Source: Tissierellia bacterium
GTDB lineage: Bacteria; Bacillota; Clostridia; Tissierellales; Peptoniphilaceae
Length of the DNA stretch: 64,000 bases
Reading direction: 5' to 3'
Assembly (NCBI GenBank): GCA_030532305.1
Contig: JAUNLJ010000002.1
Coordinates: 80,563-144,562 of the forward strand
Position numbers and translations under genes: made by a program. The notes under the pieces are model-generated. The model made no database searches. It was not told where the DNA came from and saw only the letters and a program-made list of their open reading frames with translations. Within the stretch, counting starts at the first letter, position 1. Each line of letters begins with the position of its first letter. Shown one piece after another: positions 1 to 9,174 of this stretch.

Positions 1-2
1 AA

Positions 3-1754
3 CTCTATAGGCACTATGAAGATTTCTTAGCAGAAAAAAATCCAGGTTACCCCGCCTCCCTTCTGGACTTTAAAACCGATAATCGGGGCCATATCCTGGA
101 CCACTTTGGGGACAAGCTCTACTTAAATCGAGATAAGATCCTAGATGACAAGGGAGACCTCCTCCTATCCCAAGAAGAGGCCTCCCTTACAGAAGAAGGG
201 GACCTGACCCTTGACCTAGACCTCTTTCATCTTAGGGAAGACGACATCCTCTTTAAGGACCTCTATGCCCTGGACCAAAACAATACCCTAAAGACCTACT
301 CTATGGAGGGGCTAGACCTGAGAGCTGAAGACTATGCTCTTAAAAAGGACCAGGTCCTTATCTCCAGGGCCATCCTGGAGGCCAAGCCTGACTTTTACCA
401 AGCTGATGACCAGGGCCAGGTTAAAATCAGCCGGGCCTATTTTGAACTAGACTCCCTGCCCACCCTCCAGCCCCAATCCTCAGCAGTTATCATCAACAAT
501 AAAAGTGGCGCCATTGAGGCCATTATCGGGGGCCTCCAAGTGGACAGCCAGGAAGCCAAGGGCTTAAACCGGGCCGACCAAAGCACCCGACCCCCAGGAA
601 CAGCCATCACCCCCTTTACCGTCTATACGGTGGCCCTGGAAAAGGGGGATACCCTGGCCACAGTCTATGACGATGTCCCCTATAAGTATCAGGGCGATTA
701 CTGGCCAGAAAATAGGGACCAGCGCTATAGGGGCTATATGACCCTGTCTCAGGCCCTCTTAAATAGGGTCTCTACCATCCCCTCCCTCCTCGTCCAAAAA
801 CATGGCATGGAGGCATCCTTGGATATGCTAGAAAGGCTGGGGTTCTATAAAAAAGAAGGGTCTGGCGATTTCTTGGTTACCCCCGAAGAAAACCCCGACC
901 GCAACGACTTTAGCCTAGACGCCCTAAGCCAGGGTAACTTTGTCAAGGGGGTAAATAATGTCTACCTCACCAACGCCTACCGGACCCTGGCCAACCAAGG
1001 CCAAGGAGCCAGACCCCACGTTGTTGATAAAATAGTGGATTCCCAGGGCCAGGTCATCTTTACTAGCCAGAGCCTAAAGGACCAAGAGGTCATCCAAGCC
1101 GATAGGGCCTACCTAATCCAAAACCTTCTAACAAGAAACCAGCAAAATAAAAACCTGGCCCCCATAGAAAGAGAAGAATTTATGGGCCAGCTGGGCCAAA
1201 CCAAATTCAACACCGACTACTGGCTTGTGGGATCTATTCCCACCCACTCTGTGGGCCTCTGGGTTGGGGCCGATAGTCCCCTGCTCTTCCTGTCTGAAGA
1301 CCCTAAGACGGTGGCCTCTTGGTATAATGAAATCTTAAAACTTCTCCCTGACGGGGGCCAGCTGCCTAGACCCTCTAGCCAGATTGTCCAGGAGGAGATC
1401 TGTAAACGGTCTGGCCTTTTGGCCTCCAGCTACTGCAAGCGGGCTGGAGATAGTGGCCAGGAAGTCTTTATCAAGGGCACAGAACCGAAAAAGACCTCTG
1501 ATGTCCATGTAAGGCGGCTAATCTGTAATGAATCAGGAGGGCTGGCCACCCAATACTGCCCCTATGAGTCCCTAGTCTATGGCTACTATTTCCAACGGCC
1601 GGATAAGTACAAGAGCCAAGACCATAATGGGGTCTATCCTGAAGATATGGGCCTAGTCCCTAGGACCTACTGCCATATCCATACAGAAGAGACCCTAAAT
1701 GAAACTAACCAGGACCAAGAAAATCAAGACCCTAACACAAATGAAGAAGATTAA
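3..1754 (+). CDS. Class A penicillin-binding protein-like, transpeptidase domain degenerate (5' partial)
   Basis: The frame is open from the left window edge through the ATG at 303, so the N-terminal part, where a glycosyltransferase domain would be expected, lies outside the window. The fold is recognisable: SAVIINNKSG and EAIIGG before the active-site region, a Y-x-P-E-N-x-D motif, WLVGSIP and VGLWVGAD near the end, then a Cys-containing C-terminal extension typical of clostridial PBP1A. All three catalytic motifs are changed. SxxK reads TAIT (600-611), SxN reads RVS (765-773) and KTG(T) reads QLGQ (1188-1199). The gene is intact with no stop, so this looks like a conserved pseudoenzyme rather than a decayed gene. 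I infer that it is transpeptidase-dead; glycosyltransferase activity cannot be judged here. A strong terminator follows 120 bp downstream. Confidence 0.8.
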   Translation, partial: LYRHYEDFLAEKNPGYPASLLDFKTDNRGHILDHFGDKLYLNRDKILDDKGDLLLSQEEASLTEEGDLTLDLDLFHLREDDILFKDLYALDQNNTLKTYSMEGLDLRAEDYALKKDQVLISRAILEAKPDFYQADDQGQVKISRAYFELDSLPTLQPQSSAVIINNKSGAIEAIIGGLQVDSQEAKGLNRADQSTRPPGTAITPFTVYTVALEKGDTLATVYDDVPYKYQGDYWPENRDQRYRGYMTLSQALLNRVSTIPSLLVQKHGMEASLDMLERLGFYKKEGSGDFLVTPEENPDRNDFSLDALSQGNFVKGVNNVYLTNAYRTLANQGQGARPHVVDKIVDSQGQVIFTSQSLKDQEVIQADRAYLIQNLLTRNQQNKNLAPIEREEFMGQLGQTKFNTDYWLVGSIPTHSVGLWVGADSPLLFLSEDPKTVASWYNEILKLLPDGGQLPRPSSQIVQEEICKRSGLLASSYCKRAGDSGQEVFIKGTEPKKTSDVHVRRLICNESGGLATQYCPYESLVYGYYFQRPDKYKSQDHNGVYPEDMGLVPRTYCHIHTEETLNETNQDQENQDPNTNEED

Positions 1755-1875
1755 GAGGACCCGGGAAATAAAAGGCTCTTTGCCAAGACCTGGCAGGTAG
1801 GTTGGCCTTAGGCCCTTCTCCAGAAACAAGAGTTTTTAAGGGCTGCCCCTTTCAAGTCCATAGGATTTTTAACAT

Positions 1876-1913
1876 GGCTTTAGGACCAAAAATAGGTCCT
1901 AGAGCCTTTTTTT
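1876..1913 (+). terminator. Rho-independent terminator after the PBP-like gene
   Basis: A 12-bp stem (1876-1887 with 1895-1906, one G-U pair) closes a short A-rich loop and is followed directly by seven T. It is the only strong plus-strand terminator between the PBP stop and the convergent minus-strand operon. The rest of 1755-2035 holds no gene I can support. Confidence 0.85.
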
Positions 1914-1991
1914 GCTTTAAGAAAAGCCATAATAGGGCCTTTTTAACTTCCCCCTACATTTGGTCTAGGGGGCCTAGGCCTAGGAGGGACC

Positions 1992-2023
1992 TAAAAAAAT
2001 GGCCTAAGACCCCTAGGTCTTAG
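1992..2023 (-). terminator. Terminator of the priA-to-thiN minus-strand operon
   Basis: A perfect 8-bp stem (2004-2011 with 2016-2023, loop CCTA) is followed, reading the minus strand, by a run of seven T at 1999-1993. It lies 13 bp past the thiN stop. Confidence 0.75.
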
Positions 2024-2035
2024 ACCATCTTATAG

Positions 2036-2674
2036 CTAGTCTTTAGAATAAATTAAAAAGGCCCGGCCAGAATGGAGGGTGATTTTTGCCCCTTCTGGGT
2101 CCCTAATTTCGTTACTAACCCCTAGGCTGGTTCCCCGCCTTAGCTTGGCCCTTTGGACATTGTAGGCCATGCCCTGGCTGGTCATCTCCACATAGGGGCT
2201 AATGGGGAGGACAGACACATAGTCAAAATCGGTCTTTTCTAGGGGATAGTCCCCAGGCCCCAAAATCTCTATGAGATTATGGTCATCAATGACCCTAAAA
2301 CGAATGGCCTGGTCTAGAAAATTTTCTCCTAAAAAGAGGCTGGCCAAGATATGGTCTATCCGGGTCCCTGTTCCTGCCACTAAAAATATATCACTAGCGC
2401 CCCTTTCTAGGGCCCTTTTTAGGGCAATTTCCGTGTCTGTGTCGTCTTTAACAGCGGGGAGAACCTCTAAGTCAAGGTCTTGGGCCTTTAGGGTCTTTAG
2501 GGCCTTTTTATGGATGCTATCAAAATCTCCAATAACCAGGTCTGGGGGGTAGTCTAGACCCAGGACCATCTCATAGCCCCGGTCTGCACAGATAAGAAGG
2601 TCTTGCCAGGCCAAGAGCTTTAAAAGAAGAGACTGGCTAGGGGGCTGGCCCCCTGAAAGGATCAGGGTCCGCAT
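2036..2674 (-). CDS. thiN: Thiamine pyrophosphokinase
   Basis: Transfers pyrophosphate from ATP to thiamine, giving thiamine diphosphate in the cytoplasm. The 212-residue length fits the family. The N-terminal catalytic domain shows ADRG (30-33) and the acidic GDFDS motif (49-53) that binds Mg and ATP; the C-terminal thiamine-binding part shows GTSLGVSNE. It is the last gene of a long operon, 1 bp after rpe, as in many Firmicutes (rsgA-rpe-thiN). No TPP riboswitch is visible nearby. Confidence 0.93.
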   Translation of the reverse strand: MRTLILSGGQPPSQSLLLKLLAWQDLLICADRGYEMVLGLDYPPDLVIGDFDSIHKKALKTLKAQDLDLEVLPAVKDDTDTEIALKRALERGASDIFLVAGTGTRIDHILASLFLGENFLDQAIRFRVIDDHNLIEILGPGDYPLEKTDFDYVSVLPISPYVEMTSQGMAYNVQRAKLRRGTSLGVSNEIRDPEGAKITLHSGRAFLIYSKD

Positions 2675-2675
2675 C

Positions 2676-3323
2676 CTAGAGGGCCCTCAAGGAGGCCAGG
2701 GCCTGGTCCCTGTTTTTTGAACCAAAGATATAGGACCCCGCTACCAGCATATGGGCCCCCGCCTCTACAAGGGCCTTGCCGGTCTCTGCATTGACCCCCC
2801 CATCTACAGCAATCTGGATATCCAGATTTTTAGCCTGGATCATGTCCCTAAGGATCCTGGTTTTCTCAAGGGTTGACGGAATAAAACTTTGCCCTCCAAA
2901 ACCAGGATTGACACTCATCAAAAGAACTTGGTCCAGGTCTTCCAGGATAAATTCCAAGTCCCTGGGGCTCTCGGAAGGATTTAGGGCCAGGCCAGCCTTA
3001 AGCCCCCGGTCCTTAATCCTATGGATCAGCCGGTGGAGGTGGTGGCTGGTCCTTGGGTGGACAGTAATAATATCTGCCCCTGCCTCCATATAGGCATCCA
3101 CCGTTTGGTCAGGATTATCAATCATCAGGTGGACATCAAAGGGCAAGTCTGTAAGGGGTCTTAGGGCCTTAATCATGGGAGGGCCTAGGGTTAAATTAGG
3201 GACATAATGACCGTCCATGACATCAATATGGACAAAATCCACCTGGGAATCACTCATCCACTTGAAATCTTTAGCTAGGCAGGTAAAATCTGCCGATAAG
3301 ATTGAAGGGGCTACTAACGCCAT
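2676..3323 (-). CDS. rpe: Ribulose-phosphate 3-epimerase
   Basis: Interconverts ribulose 5-phosphate and xylulose 5-phosphate in the pentose phosphate pathway. At 215 aa it is standard for this TIM-barrel family. Visible motifs are APSILSADF at the start, HIDVMDGHYVPN (32-43) with metal-binding His32 and Asp34, His65 in DVHLMI, MSVNPGFGGQ for phosphate binding, and VDGGVN with the second catalytic Asp. It overlaps the end of rsgA by 10 bp, which suggests translational coupling. Confidence 0.96.
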   Translation of the reverse strand: MALVAPSILSADFTCLAKDFKWMSDSQVDFVHIDVMDGHYVPNLTLGPPMIKALRPLTDLPFDVHLMIDNPDQTVDAYMEAGADIITVHPRTSHHLHRLIHRIKDRGLKAGLALNPSESPRDLEFILEDLDQVLLMSVNPGFGGQSFIPSTLEKTRILRDMIQAKNLDIQIAVDGGVNAETGKALVEAGAHMLVAGSYIFGSKNRDQALASLRAL

Positions 3324-4195
3324 GTGTTTTTCTCCTTTTCTAGTAAGTCATCATAGATACGGATGTAGTTTTCGTACCGGCTTTCTTCTATTTCCTGGTC
3401 CAAAAGGGCCCTTCTAATTTCACACCCAGGCTCATTTTTATGGATACAGTCTTGAAACTTGCACTGGCCCAAATAGGGCTGAAAGTCTCTAAAATAATGG
3501 CCCAGGTCTTCAGAAGGAATATCCTCCACGTCAATGGAGCTAAAGCCCGGGGTGTCAAAGATAAGGATCCCATCCGGCCCCGCCATAAGCTCTGAGTGCC
3601 GGGTGGTATGGCGGCCCCTTTGGCTTTTCTCACTGACTGCCTGGGTCTCTAGGTCCAGGCCCAGGACGTCATTTAAAAAGGAGGTCTTGCCGGCTCCCGA
3701 TACCCCAGCTAAGGCACTGGTTTTATGGACAAGCTGCTTATAAATTTCTCCCATCCCCTGGCCTGTCTTAGTGGAGATGGTAAAAACAGGAAACCCCGCC
3801 TTTTGGTAGGTCTCTTTTAGGACCTGGGCCTGGTCTGGATCTAGGTCTTTTTTGGATATCACCAGTAAAATATCAATATTTAAATATTCATAATAGGCAA
3901 TGAGTTTATCCACCAAATAAAGATTATAGTCGGGCTCAGCCACAGGGACTAAAAGAAAGACTTGGTCGATATTGGCCACAGGGGGCCGTTTTAAGCTGTT
4001 CTTCCTGTCTAAAATCTCTTCGACATAGGACAGGGCCTCCCCCTCTCCCTGGCTAAATAGGACCTGGTCCCCTACCAGGGGGGTGATTTTTCTATGGCGA
4101 AAAACCCCCCTGGCCCGGGCCTCATAGACCTCTCCCTGGGAAAGAATATAGTAAAATCCCCCTAGGGCCTTTATAATTTTTCCCTTTGCCTTCAT
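3314..4195 (-). CDS. rsgA: Ribosome biogenesis GTPase A
   Basis: A circularly permuted GTPase that helps late 30S subunit maturation. An OB-fold lies at the N-terminus. The G motifs come in the permuted order: G4 SKKD (114-117), then G1 GVSGAGKTS (164-172), then G3 DTPG (214-217). The C-terminal zinc-binding site is formed by Cys245, Cys250, His252 and Cys258. The length of 293 aa is normal. The start codon overlaps the stop of prkC by 1 bp. The prkC-rsgA-rpe-thiN order is common in Firmicutes. Confidence 0.96.
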   Translation of the reverse strand: MKAKGKIIKALGGFYYILSQGEVYEARARGVFRHRKITPLVGDQVLFSQGEGEALSYVEEILDRKNSLKRPPVANIDQVFLLVPVAEPDYNLYLVDKLIAYYEYLNIDILLVISKKDLDPDQAQVLKETYQKAGFPVFTISTKTGQGMGEIYKQLVHKTSALAGVSGAGKTSFLNDVLGLDLETQAVSEKSQRGRHTTRHSELMAGPDGILIFDTPGFSSIDVEDIPSEDLGHYFRDFQPYLGQCKFQDCIHKNEPGCEIRRALLDQEIEESRYENYIRIYDDLLEKEKNTWR

Positions 4196-6147
4196 TATTG
4201 AACGGTCTCCGTCTTATACTTGCTGCCATCTACATAGATGATAAATTGGTCACCCTTTTTACCTTCTACAGGGGTGGAGGTGGTCTCTCCCCCGGTCTGG
4301 CTAAAGGAACCTAAGCTTTCTTCCTTGCCTCCTGAGACTTTCTTTATCTCTACCATATGTTCCTGGCCATCGTCAGAGAGGTTGACCTGGAGGTTCAGTC
4401 TCTTGGTCTTGTCCTCAGACCCTTCTGGGGGATCTACTTCTTCTTCCTCCTGGGGCCTAGAGGCAATATAGACGTCAACTTTTGTTCCTTCCTTAACTTG
4501 GCTGCCGGGTGCATATTGCTGCCAGCAGACTTCTCCCTCGTCTACAGAATAATTTTCCTTTTCCCCTACAGAGCCCAGCTCTAGATTTTGTAGGGCTAAA
4601 AGCTCTTTGGCCTTTTCCAGACCCACCCCTGTTAGGTTGGGCACCTGGGTCATCTCTTCATTGGCGCCAGAGCTCATCACTACAGAAACGGTCCCCCCAT
4701 TGGCTATGGAGGCCCCTTCTATGGGGTTTTGGGAGATGATCCGGTCCTTGGGGACGGTGTCATCGTCTTCATACTTGGCTATCTCTAGTTTTAGGTTTAG
4801 ACGGTCTAGGATTCTTTGGGCCTGGTCAAAACTCATATTCTCTAGGTCCGGTACGACCACATATTCTTGCAGCTTGGAGACTGTGACCCCCACCACATCA
4901 TCTTCCTTAAGCTCTGTATTGGGCTCTACATCCTGGCTTAGGACGGTGTTTTCTGCCACATCATCCCTTTCTTCGCTGGCTATGACCTTAATCTGGTAAC
5001 CCTTTTCATTAGCTAGGGCCTGGGCCTCTTCTAGGGTCAAGCCCACCAGGTTATCTGCTGCAATAACCATTTCTTCTGCCTGGAAGAAATTTTTTATCTT
5101 GGGCCCTGCAAAGACTAGGCCGGCAATACATAAGACCGCCACCAGGGCCCCTAACATGCCCAGGGGAAGAGACCCCTTTTTCTTTTTGGGTCCTTCCTTC
5201 CCCTCCTCTGGCCCTTCCTTCTTGGCTTGGCCCTTACTGGGCTGGGCTGAAGAGGAGGGAAAGAGGCCTGGGGCCATAACAGTGGTTTGGCCTACCTCTT
5301 GGGCCTGGCGATTAAGGAGGACATCCTTAATATCTGTAATGATCTGGCTCACATTGTCGTAGCGTTCCTGGGGTTTTTTCTCTGTCATTTTTGAGAAGAT
5401 ATGGTCCACCGCCGGGCTCACACTGGGATTTAGTTCAGAGGGAAGGGGCATGCGGTTTTGGACATGCATAAGGGCCACGGTAATGGGATTTTCTGAGTCA
5501 AAGGGCACCTGGCCTGTTAGCATTTCAAAAAGAACAATCCCTAAAGAATAGATGTCTGAACGGGCATCTACTGTTTGCCCCCTGGCCTGTTCAGGAGAAA
5601 AGTAGTGGACACTGCCCATGACCGCATTGGTTGCTGTCACAGTGGTGTTGCCAGCCACCCGGGCAATCCCAAAGTCTGTCACCTTGATCCGGTTGTCCTT
5701 GGTGAGCATAATATTTTGGCTCTTAATGTCCCTATGGACAATATCCTTGCCGTGGGCCACCTTAAGAGCCTCACAAATTTGGACCGTATAATTTAGGGCT
5801 AGGTTTTGGCTAATCTTCCCCTCTTCCTTAACCAGGTCCTTAAGGGTTTTACCATCTATAAATTCCATGACGATGTAATAGAGGTCTGAATCATTGACGG
5901 TTTCAACCCCCACATCATAAATACTAACAATATTAGGATGGGATATGCTGGCAGCAGCCAGGGACTCCCGCCTAAATTTCCTAATGAAATTTTCATCGTC
6001 ATTATACTCGGTCTTAAGGGTCTTAATGGCTACAATCCGGTCTAGCCGGCGGTCATGGGCTTGGAAGACGTCCCCCATGCCTCCAGTTCCTATTTTCTTT
6101 AGTATTTCATAGCGATCTGCTAAGATATTTCCAATCATCTGCCTCAC
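4195..6147 (-). CDS. prkC: PASTA-domain Ser/Thr protein kinase
   Basis: A transmembrane eukaryotic-type kinase that senses peptidoglycan fragments and phosphorylates cell-wall and growth proteins. The kinase domain (about 1-275) has the GTGGMG loop (20-25), catalytic Lys42, HRD (138-140) and DFG (158-160). A charged juxtamembrane linker precedes one membrane helix (about 328-347). Outside the cell are three PASTA repeats (about 365-430, 432-500, 502-570) and an extra beta-rich domain of about 65 residues at the C-terminus that I do not recognise. It lies directly after its phosphatase, with adjacent stop and start. Confidence 0.95.
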   Translation of the reverse strand: MRQMIGNILADRYEILKKIGTGGMGDVFQAHDRRLDRIVAIKTLKTEYNDDENFIRKFRRESLAAASISHPNIVSIYDVGVETVNDSDLYYIVMEFIDGKTLKDLVKEEGKISQNLALNYTVQICEALKVAHGKDIVHRDIKSQNIMLTKDNRIKVTDFGIARVAGNTTVTATNAVMGSVHYFSPEQARGQTVDARSDIYSLGIVLFEMLTGQVPFDSENPITVALMHVQNRMPLPSELNPSVSPAVDHIFSKMTEKKPQERYDNVSQIITDIKDVLLNRQAQEVGQTTVMAPGLFPSSSAQPSKGQAKKEGPEEGKEGPKKKKGSLPLGMLGALVAVLCIAGLVFAGPKIKNFFQAEEMVIAADNLVGLTLEEAQALANEKGYQIKVIASEERDDVAENTVLSQDVEPNTELKEDDVVGVTVSKLQEYVVVPDLENMSFDQAQRILDRLNLKLEIAKYEDDDTVPKDRIISQNPIEGASIANGGTVSVVMSSGANEEMTQVPNLTGVGLEKAKELLALQNLELGSVGEKENYSVDEGEVCWQQYAPGSQVKEGTKVDVYIASRPQEEEEVDPPEGSEDKTKRLNLQVNLSDDGQEHMVEIKKVSGGKEESLGSFSQTGGETTSTPVEGKKGDQFIIYVDGSKYKTETVQ

Positions 6148-6864
6148 CTACTCCCTATCCATCACAATAACAGTAATATTATCTCGGCTCCCTAGGTCTA
6201 GGGCCTTTTTCACCAACATGTCGGTCCTTTCCTCAAGGGTCTTGTCAGAAACCAAGATCTTATAAATGGCTTCTTCTTCTAAAACATCACTTAGACCGTC
6301 TGTACACAAGAGGAGCTTTCTAACCTTCTTGCCATCAAAACGGTCCACCTCCACCTCCAGGTCTTCAAAGCTGCCTAGGGCCTTGGTAAGGATGTTTTTC
6401 TGGGGATGGACTCGGGCCTCCTGCCGGGTAATATCCCCAATTTCCACCAGGTAATTTACAAAACTATCGTCCTTAGAAAGTTGGAAGAGGTCCTTATGGC
6501 CTAGGATATAAATCCGACTATCTCCTATGTTGAGATAGTAGAGGTCTTCCTCATAAAAATAAACCAGGCTTAGGGTGGTCCCCATCCCCTTTAGGTCCGG
6601 GTCTGCCTGGGCCCTTTGGTAAATGGTCCTGTTGGCCTCTAAGACGGCCTTCTTTAGGGCCTTTTTGATTTTATCAGGACCCTTTAGGTCTTCCTTACTT
6701 AAGTAGTTTTTAATAAGGTCTGTGGCCATGCGGCTGGCCTCTTCTCCGGCTGCATGGCCCCCCATCCCATCTGCCAGGATCAAGAGCTCCTGGTCTGGGG
6801 ATATATAATAACTATCTTCGTTGTTTTTTCTTCTACCTGTTTCCGTTTTTACATGAACCTTCAT
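6148..6864 (-). CDS. stp: PP2C-type Ser/Thr phosphatase
   Basis: Removes phosphate from targets of the neighbouring PASTA kinase. The 238-aa single-domain PPM/PP2C protein has the metal-binding residues in NED (15-17), ADGMGGHAAGE (31-41), GDSRIY, LLCTDGLSD and the final SRDNIT motif. It sits between rlmN and prkC, the usual order in Firmicutes, and is surely cotranscribed with the kinase (0-bp gap). Confidence 0.95.
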   Translation of the reverse strand: MKVHVKTETGRRKNNEDSYYISPDQELLILADGMGGHAAGEEASRMATDLIKNYLSKEDLKGPDKIKKALKKAVLEANRTIYQRAQADPDLKGMGTTLSLVYFYEEDLYYLNIGDSRIYILGHKDLFQLSKDDSFVNYLVEIGDITRQEARVHPQKNILTKALGSFEDLEVEVDRFDGKKVRKLLLCTDGLSDVLEEEAIYKILVSDKTLEERTDMLVKKALDLGSRDNITVIVMDRE

Positions 6865-6876
6865 CTTATCACGCCC

Positions 6877-7896
6877 TCATTCATCTAAGCTATAGGCTGC
6901 CTTTAGCTGACCACAAGAGGCCGCTATATCTCTTCCCAGTTCCCTCCGGATAGTTGCATTAAGTCCCTTTTTTTGAAGGGCCTTGGCAAAGTCTTCTACA
7001 TGCCGCCTCTCTGGCCGGTCTCCAGCAAAGCTATCCACCGGATTAAGGGGAATCACATTAATATGGCTATGAAAATGTCTAACAAAATCTTCTAGGCCCT
7101 TAATATCCTCTATTTTATCATTTATTCCCTCAATTAGGGTGTATTCAATGGTAATCCTTTGTCTTGTTTTTTGATAATAGTCCTCTAAGGCCTGCCTAAG
7201 CTCGTCTAAGGGATATCTTTTCCCTATGGGCATATAGTGGGCCCTAAGCTCTTGGTCTGTATAGTGAAGACTAATAGCCAGGGTAATAGGCAGGTCCTCC
7301 CGGGCCAGACTCAAGATGCCTGGCACCAGGCCACAAGTAGACAGGGTCATATTCCGGTAGGACATATACTGGCCCCTTTCTTCGTGGAGGAGCCTTAGGG
7401 CCCGGATAACGGCCTCATAATTGTCCAGGGGTTCCCCACTTCCCATGAGGATAATGTTGGAAATGGAGATATCAAAATAATCTTCTACCCTATAGACCTG
7501 GGAGGCAATTTCATAGGCTGACAGGTCCCTGGCCTTGCCATTGACGGTGGAGGCACAAAAGGAGCACCCCATCAAACAGCCCACCTGGGTAGACACGCAA
7601 AGGCTATAGCCATGCTGGTATTTCATAAGGACACCCTCTATAATCTCCCCATCCCACAGGCGGTAGATCATCTTTTTGGTCTCATCTATTTGAGAAGAGA
7701 GGACATATTCAATCTTTAGCTCTTCCTTAAGGTCTTCCAGGTCTCCCAAAAGGTCCTTGGGGAGGTTAGTAATCTCCTCTTTCCCTTTATGGTGGTGGTG
7801 GAGGGCCTCAAAAAGCTGGGTCCCCCTATAGGCGGGATAGCCCTTGTCTTTTAAATAGGTCCTTAGCTCACTTTCCAGCATGTGACTCCAGTGCAT
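6877..7896 (-). CDS. rlmN: 23S rRNA A2503 / tRNA A37 C2-methyltransferase
   Basis: A radical-SAM enzyme that methylates C2 of A2503 in 23S rRNA and of A37 in some tRNAs. The CxxxCxxC cluster motif is present as Cys107, Cys111, Cys114. The near-C-terminal Cys in AASCGQLK is the conserved second catalytic cysteine. Residues MGSGEPL match the GGE-type SAM-binding motif. Length (339 aa) and position between rsmB and stp are typical. RlmN is preferred over Cfr from the context and the housekeeping base composition. Confidence 0.95.
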   Translation of the reverse strand: MHWSHMLESELRTYLKDKGYPAYRGTQLFEALHHHHKGKEEITNLPKDLLGDLEDLKEELKIEYVLSSQIDETKKMIYRLWDGEIIEGVLMKYQHGYSLCVSTQVGCLMGCSFCASTVNGKARDLSAYEIASQVYRVEDYFDISISNIILMGSGEPLDNYEAVIRALRLLHEERGQYMSYRNMTLSTCGLVPGILSLAREDLPITLAISLHYTDQELRAHYMPIGKRYPLDELRQALEDYYQKTRQRITIEYTLIEGINDKIEDIKGLEDFVRHFHSHINVIPLNPVDSFAGDRPERRHVEDFAKALQKKGLNATIRRELGRDIAASCGQLKAAYSLDE

Positions 7897-7899
7897 GTC

Positions 7900-9174
7900 T
7901 TATTCCTTTCGTACAAGCTTTTGTATAAAAAAGCCGTCCGTCCCATCCTCATGGGGCCACAAACGTTCAGGAGGACCTGCCTTTTTAAAGTGCTTGTTGT
8001 TACTTAAAAAGCCTTGGATGACTTTTTCATTTTCTTCTTCTAGAACACTACAGGTACTATAGACCAGTTCCCCCTTAGGGTCTAGATAATTTGACGCATT
8101 CTGTAAAATTTTTCCCTGTAAGCGGCTCAAGGCCTCTATGTCCTTTTTTTTGACCCGGTACTTGATCTCGGGCTTCCGCCTTAAAAGACCAAAACCACTG
8201 CAGGGGGCATCCACCAGGATCCTTTGAAAGGACCCCATCTCCTCCTTGAAGGCCTTGGACCCGTCCTGGTGGACCAGGCGGATATTTTTAATCCCTAGCC
8301 GGTCCATATTTTCCCTTATAAGGCCTAGCCTCTTCTTATCAATATCACAGGAGACCAGGCCCCCTTGGCAAAGTTCGGCCAACTGGAAGCTCTTGCCTCC
8401 TGGGGCGGCACACAAGTCGAGGCCCCTTAGGTTTTCTCCAGGACTAAAGGCGGCCACCACCCTTTGGGAGGCCAGGTCTTGGACATAAAAGAGGCCCTCC
8501 TTAAAGGCCTGGCTTTCAAAGATGCCCTGGGGATCTTCTACCACCAGCCCCTCCTTGGCCAGGGGAGACCGCCGGGTCTTAAAACCCTCCTGGGCCAGCC
8601 TTTCCTCCAGGTCAGAAGGATCCAGGCCCACGGCCCGGATACTAAGGGGGGCCTCCTGGTTGTTGGCTGCAAAGAATTTTTCTACATCCTTTATTTTATC
8701 ATTTTTTAAAAAATATTCCACCCATTCCTGGGGGAGAGAATAGCTAATACTTAGCCTTTTCTTCCTATCTTTAACCTGGATTTTAAAGGCCTCTTCTTTG
8801 GACCTAGCTATGGCCCTAAGGACCCCATTGACAAAGCCCTGGCTCCCCTTGTTGCCCCATTTCTTAGCCAGCTTAACGGCCTCGTTGACTATGGCAGCCT
8901 CTGGGACCCGGTCTAAAAACCGCATCTGGTAGATGCCCATAAGTAGGATCCAGTAAATGGGACGGTGAAGCTTATCTAGGGGGATCTTTGAAAACTTCCC
9001 CAGGACATAGTCCAGGTAGAGCTTGTGGGTCAGGCTTCCTCTTACCAGCTGCATCCTCAGGCCTTTTTCCCTGAGGGAGGCCTTTTTATCAGAAATGCGA
9101 GAAAGGGCGTCGTTCATAAAGACGCCCTCATCCATAAGAAGCAAGACCCTTAAGGCTGATTCTCTTTCATTCAT
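7900..9174 (-). CDS. rsmB: 16S rRNA m5C967 methyltransferase
   Basis: Methylates C5 of cytidine 967 in 16S rRNA. The N-terminal part (about 1-130) is a NusB-like RNA-binding domain; the C-terminal part is a SAM-dependent Rossmann fold with LDLCAAPGGKS for SAM, DAPCSGFG with one catalytic Cys, and YSTCSV with the other. The 424-aa length fits. Flanked by a zinc peptidase gene (0-bp gap) and rlmN (3-bp gap). Confidence 0.95.
   Translation of the reverse strand: MNERESALRVLLLMDEGVFMNDALSRISDKKASLREKGLRMQLVRGSLTHKLYLDYVLGKFSKIPLDKLHRPIYWILLMGIYQMRFLDRVPEAAIVNEAVKLAKKWGNKGSQGFVNGVLRAIARSKEEAFKIQVKDRKKRLSISYSLPQEWVEYFLKNDKIKDVEKFFAANNQEAPLSIRAVGLDPSDLEERLAQEGFKTRRSPLAKEGLVVEDPQGIFESQAFKEGLFYVQDLASQRVVAAFSPGENLRGLDLCAAPGGKSFQLAELCQGGLVSCDIDKKRLGLIRENMDRLGIKNIRLVHQDGSKAFKEEMGSFQRILVDAPCSGFGLLRRKPEIKYRVKKKDIEALSRLQGKILQNASNYLDPKGELVYSTCSVLEEENEKVIQGFLSNNKHFKKAGPPERLWPHEDGTDGFFIQKLVRKE

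Noticed and set aside
1802..2023. A 73-codon frame between the PBP-like gene and thiN
   Set aside because: It runs through two terminator hairpins and has no protein-like composition.
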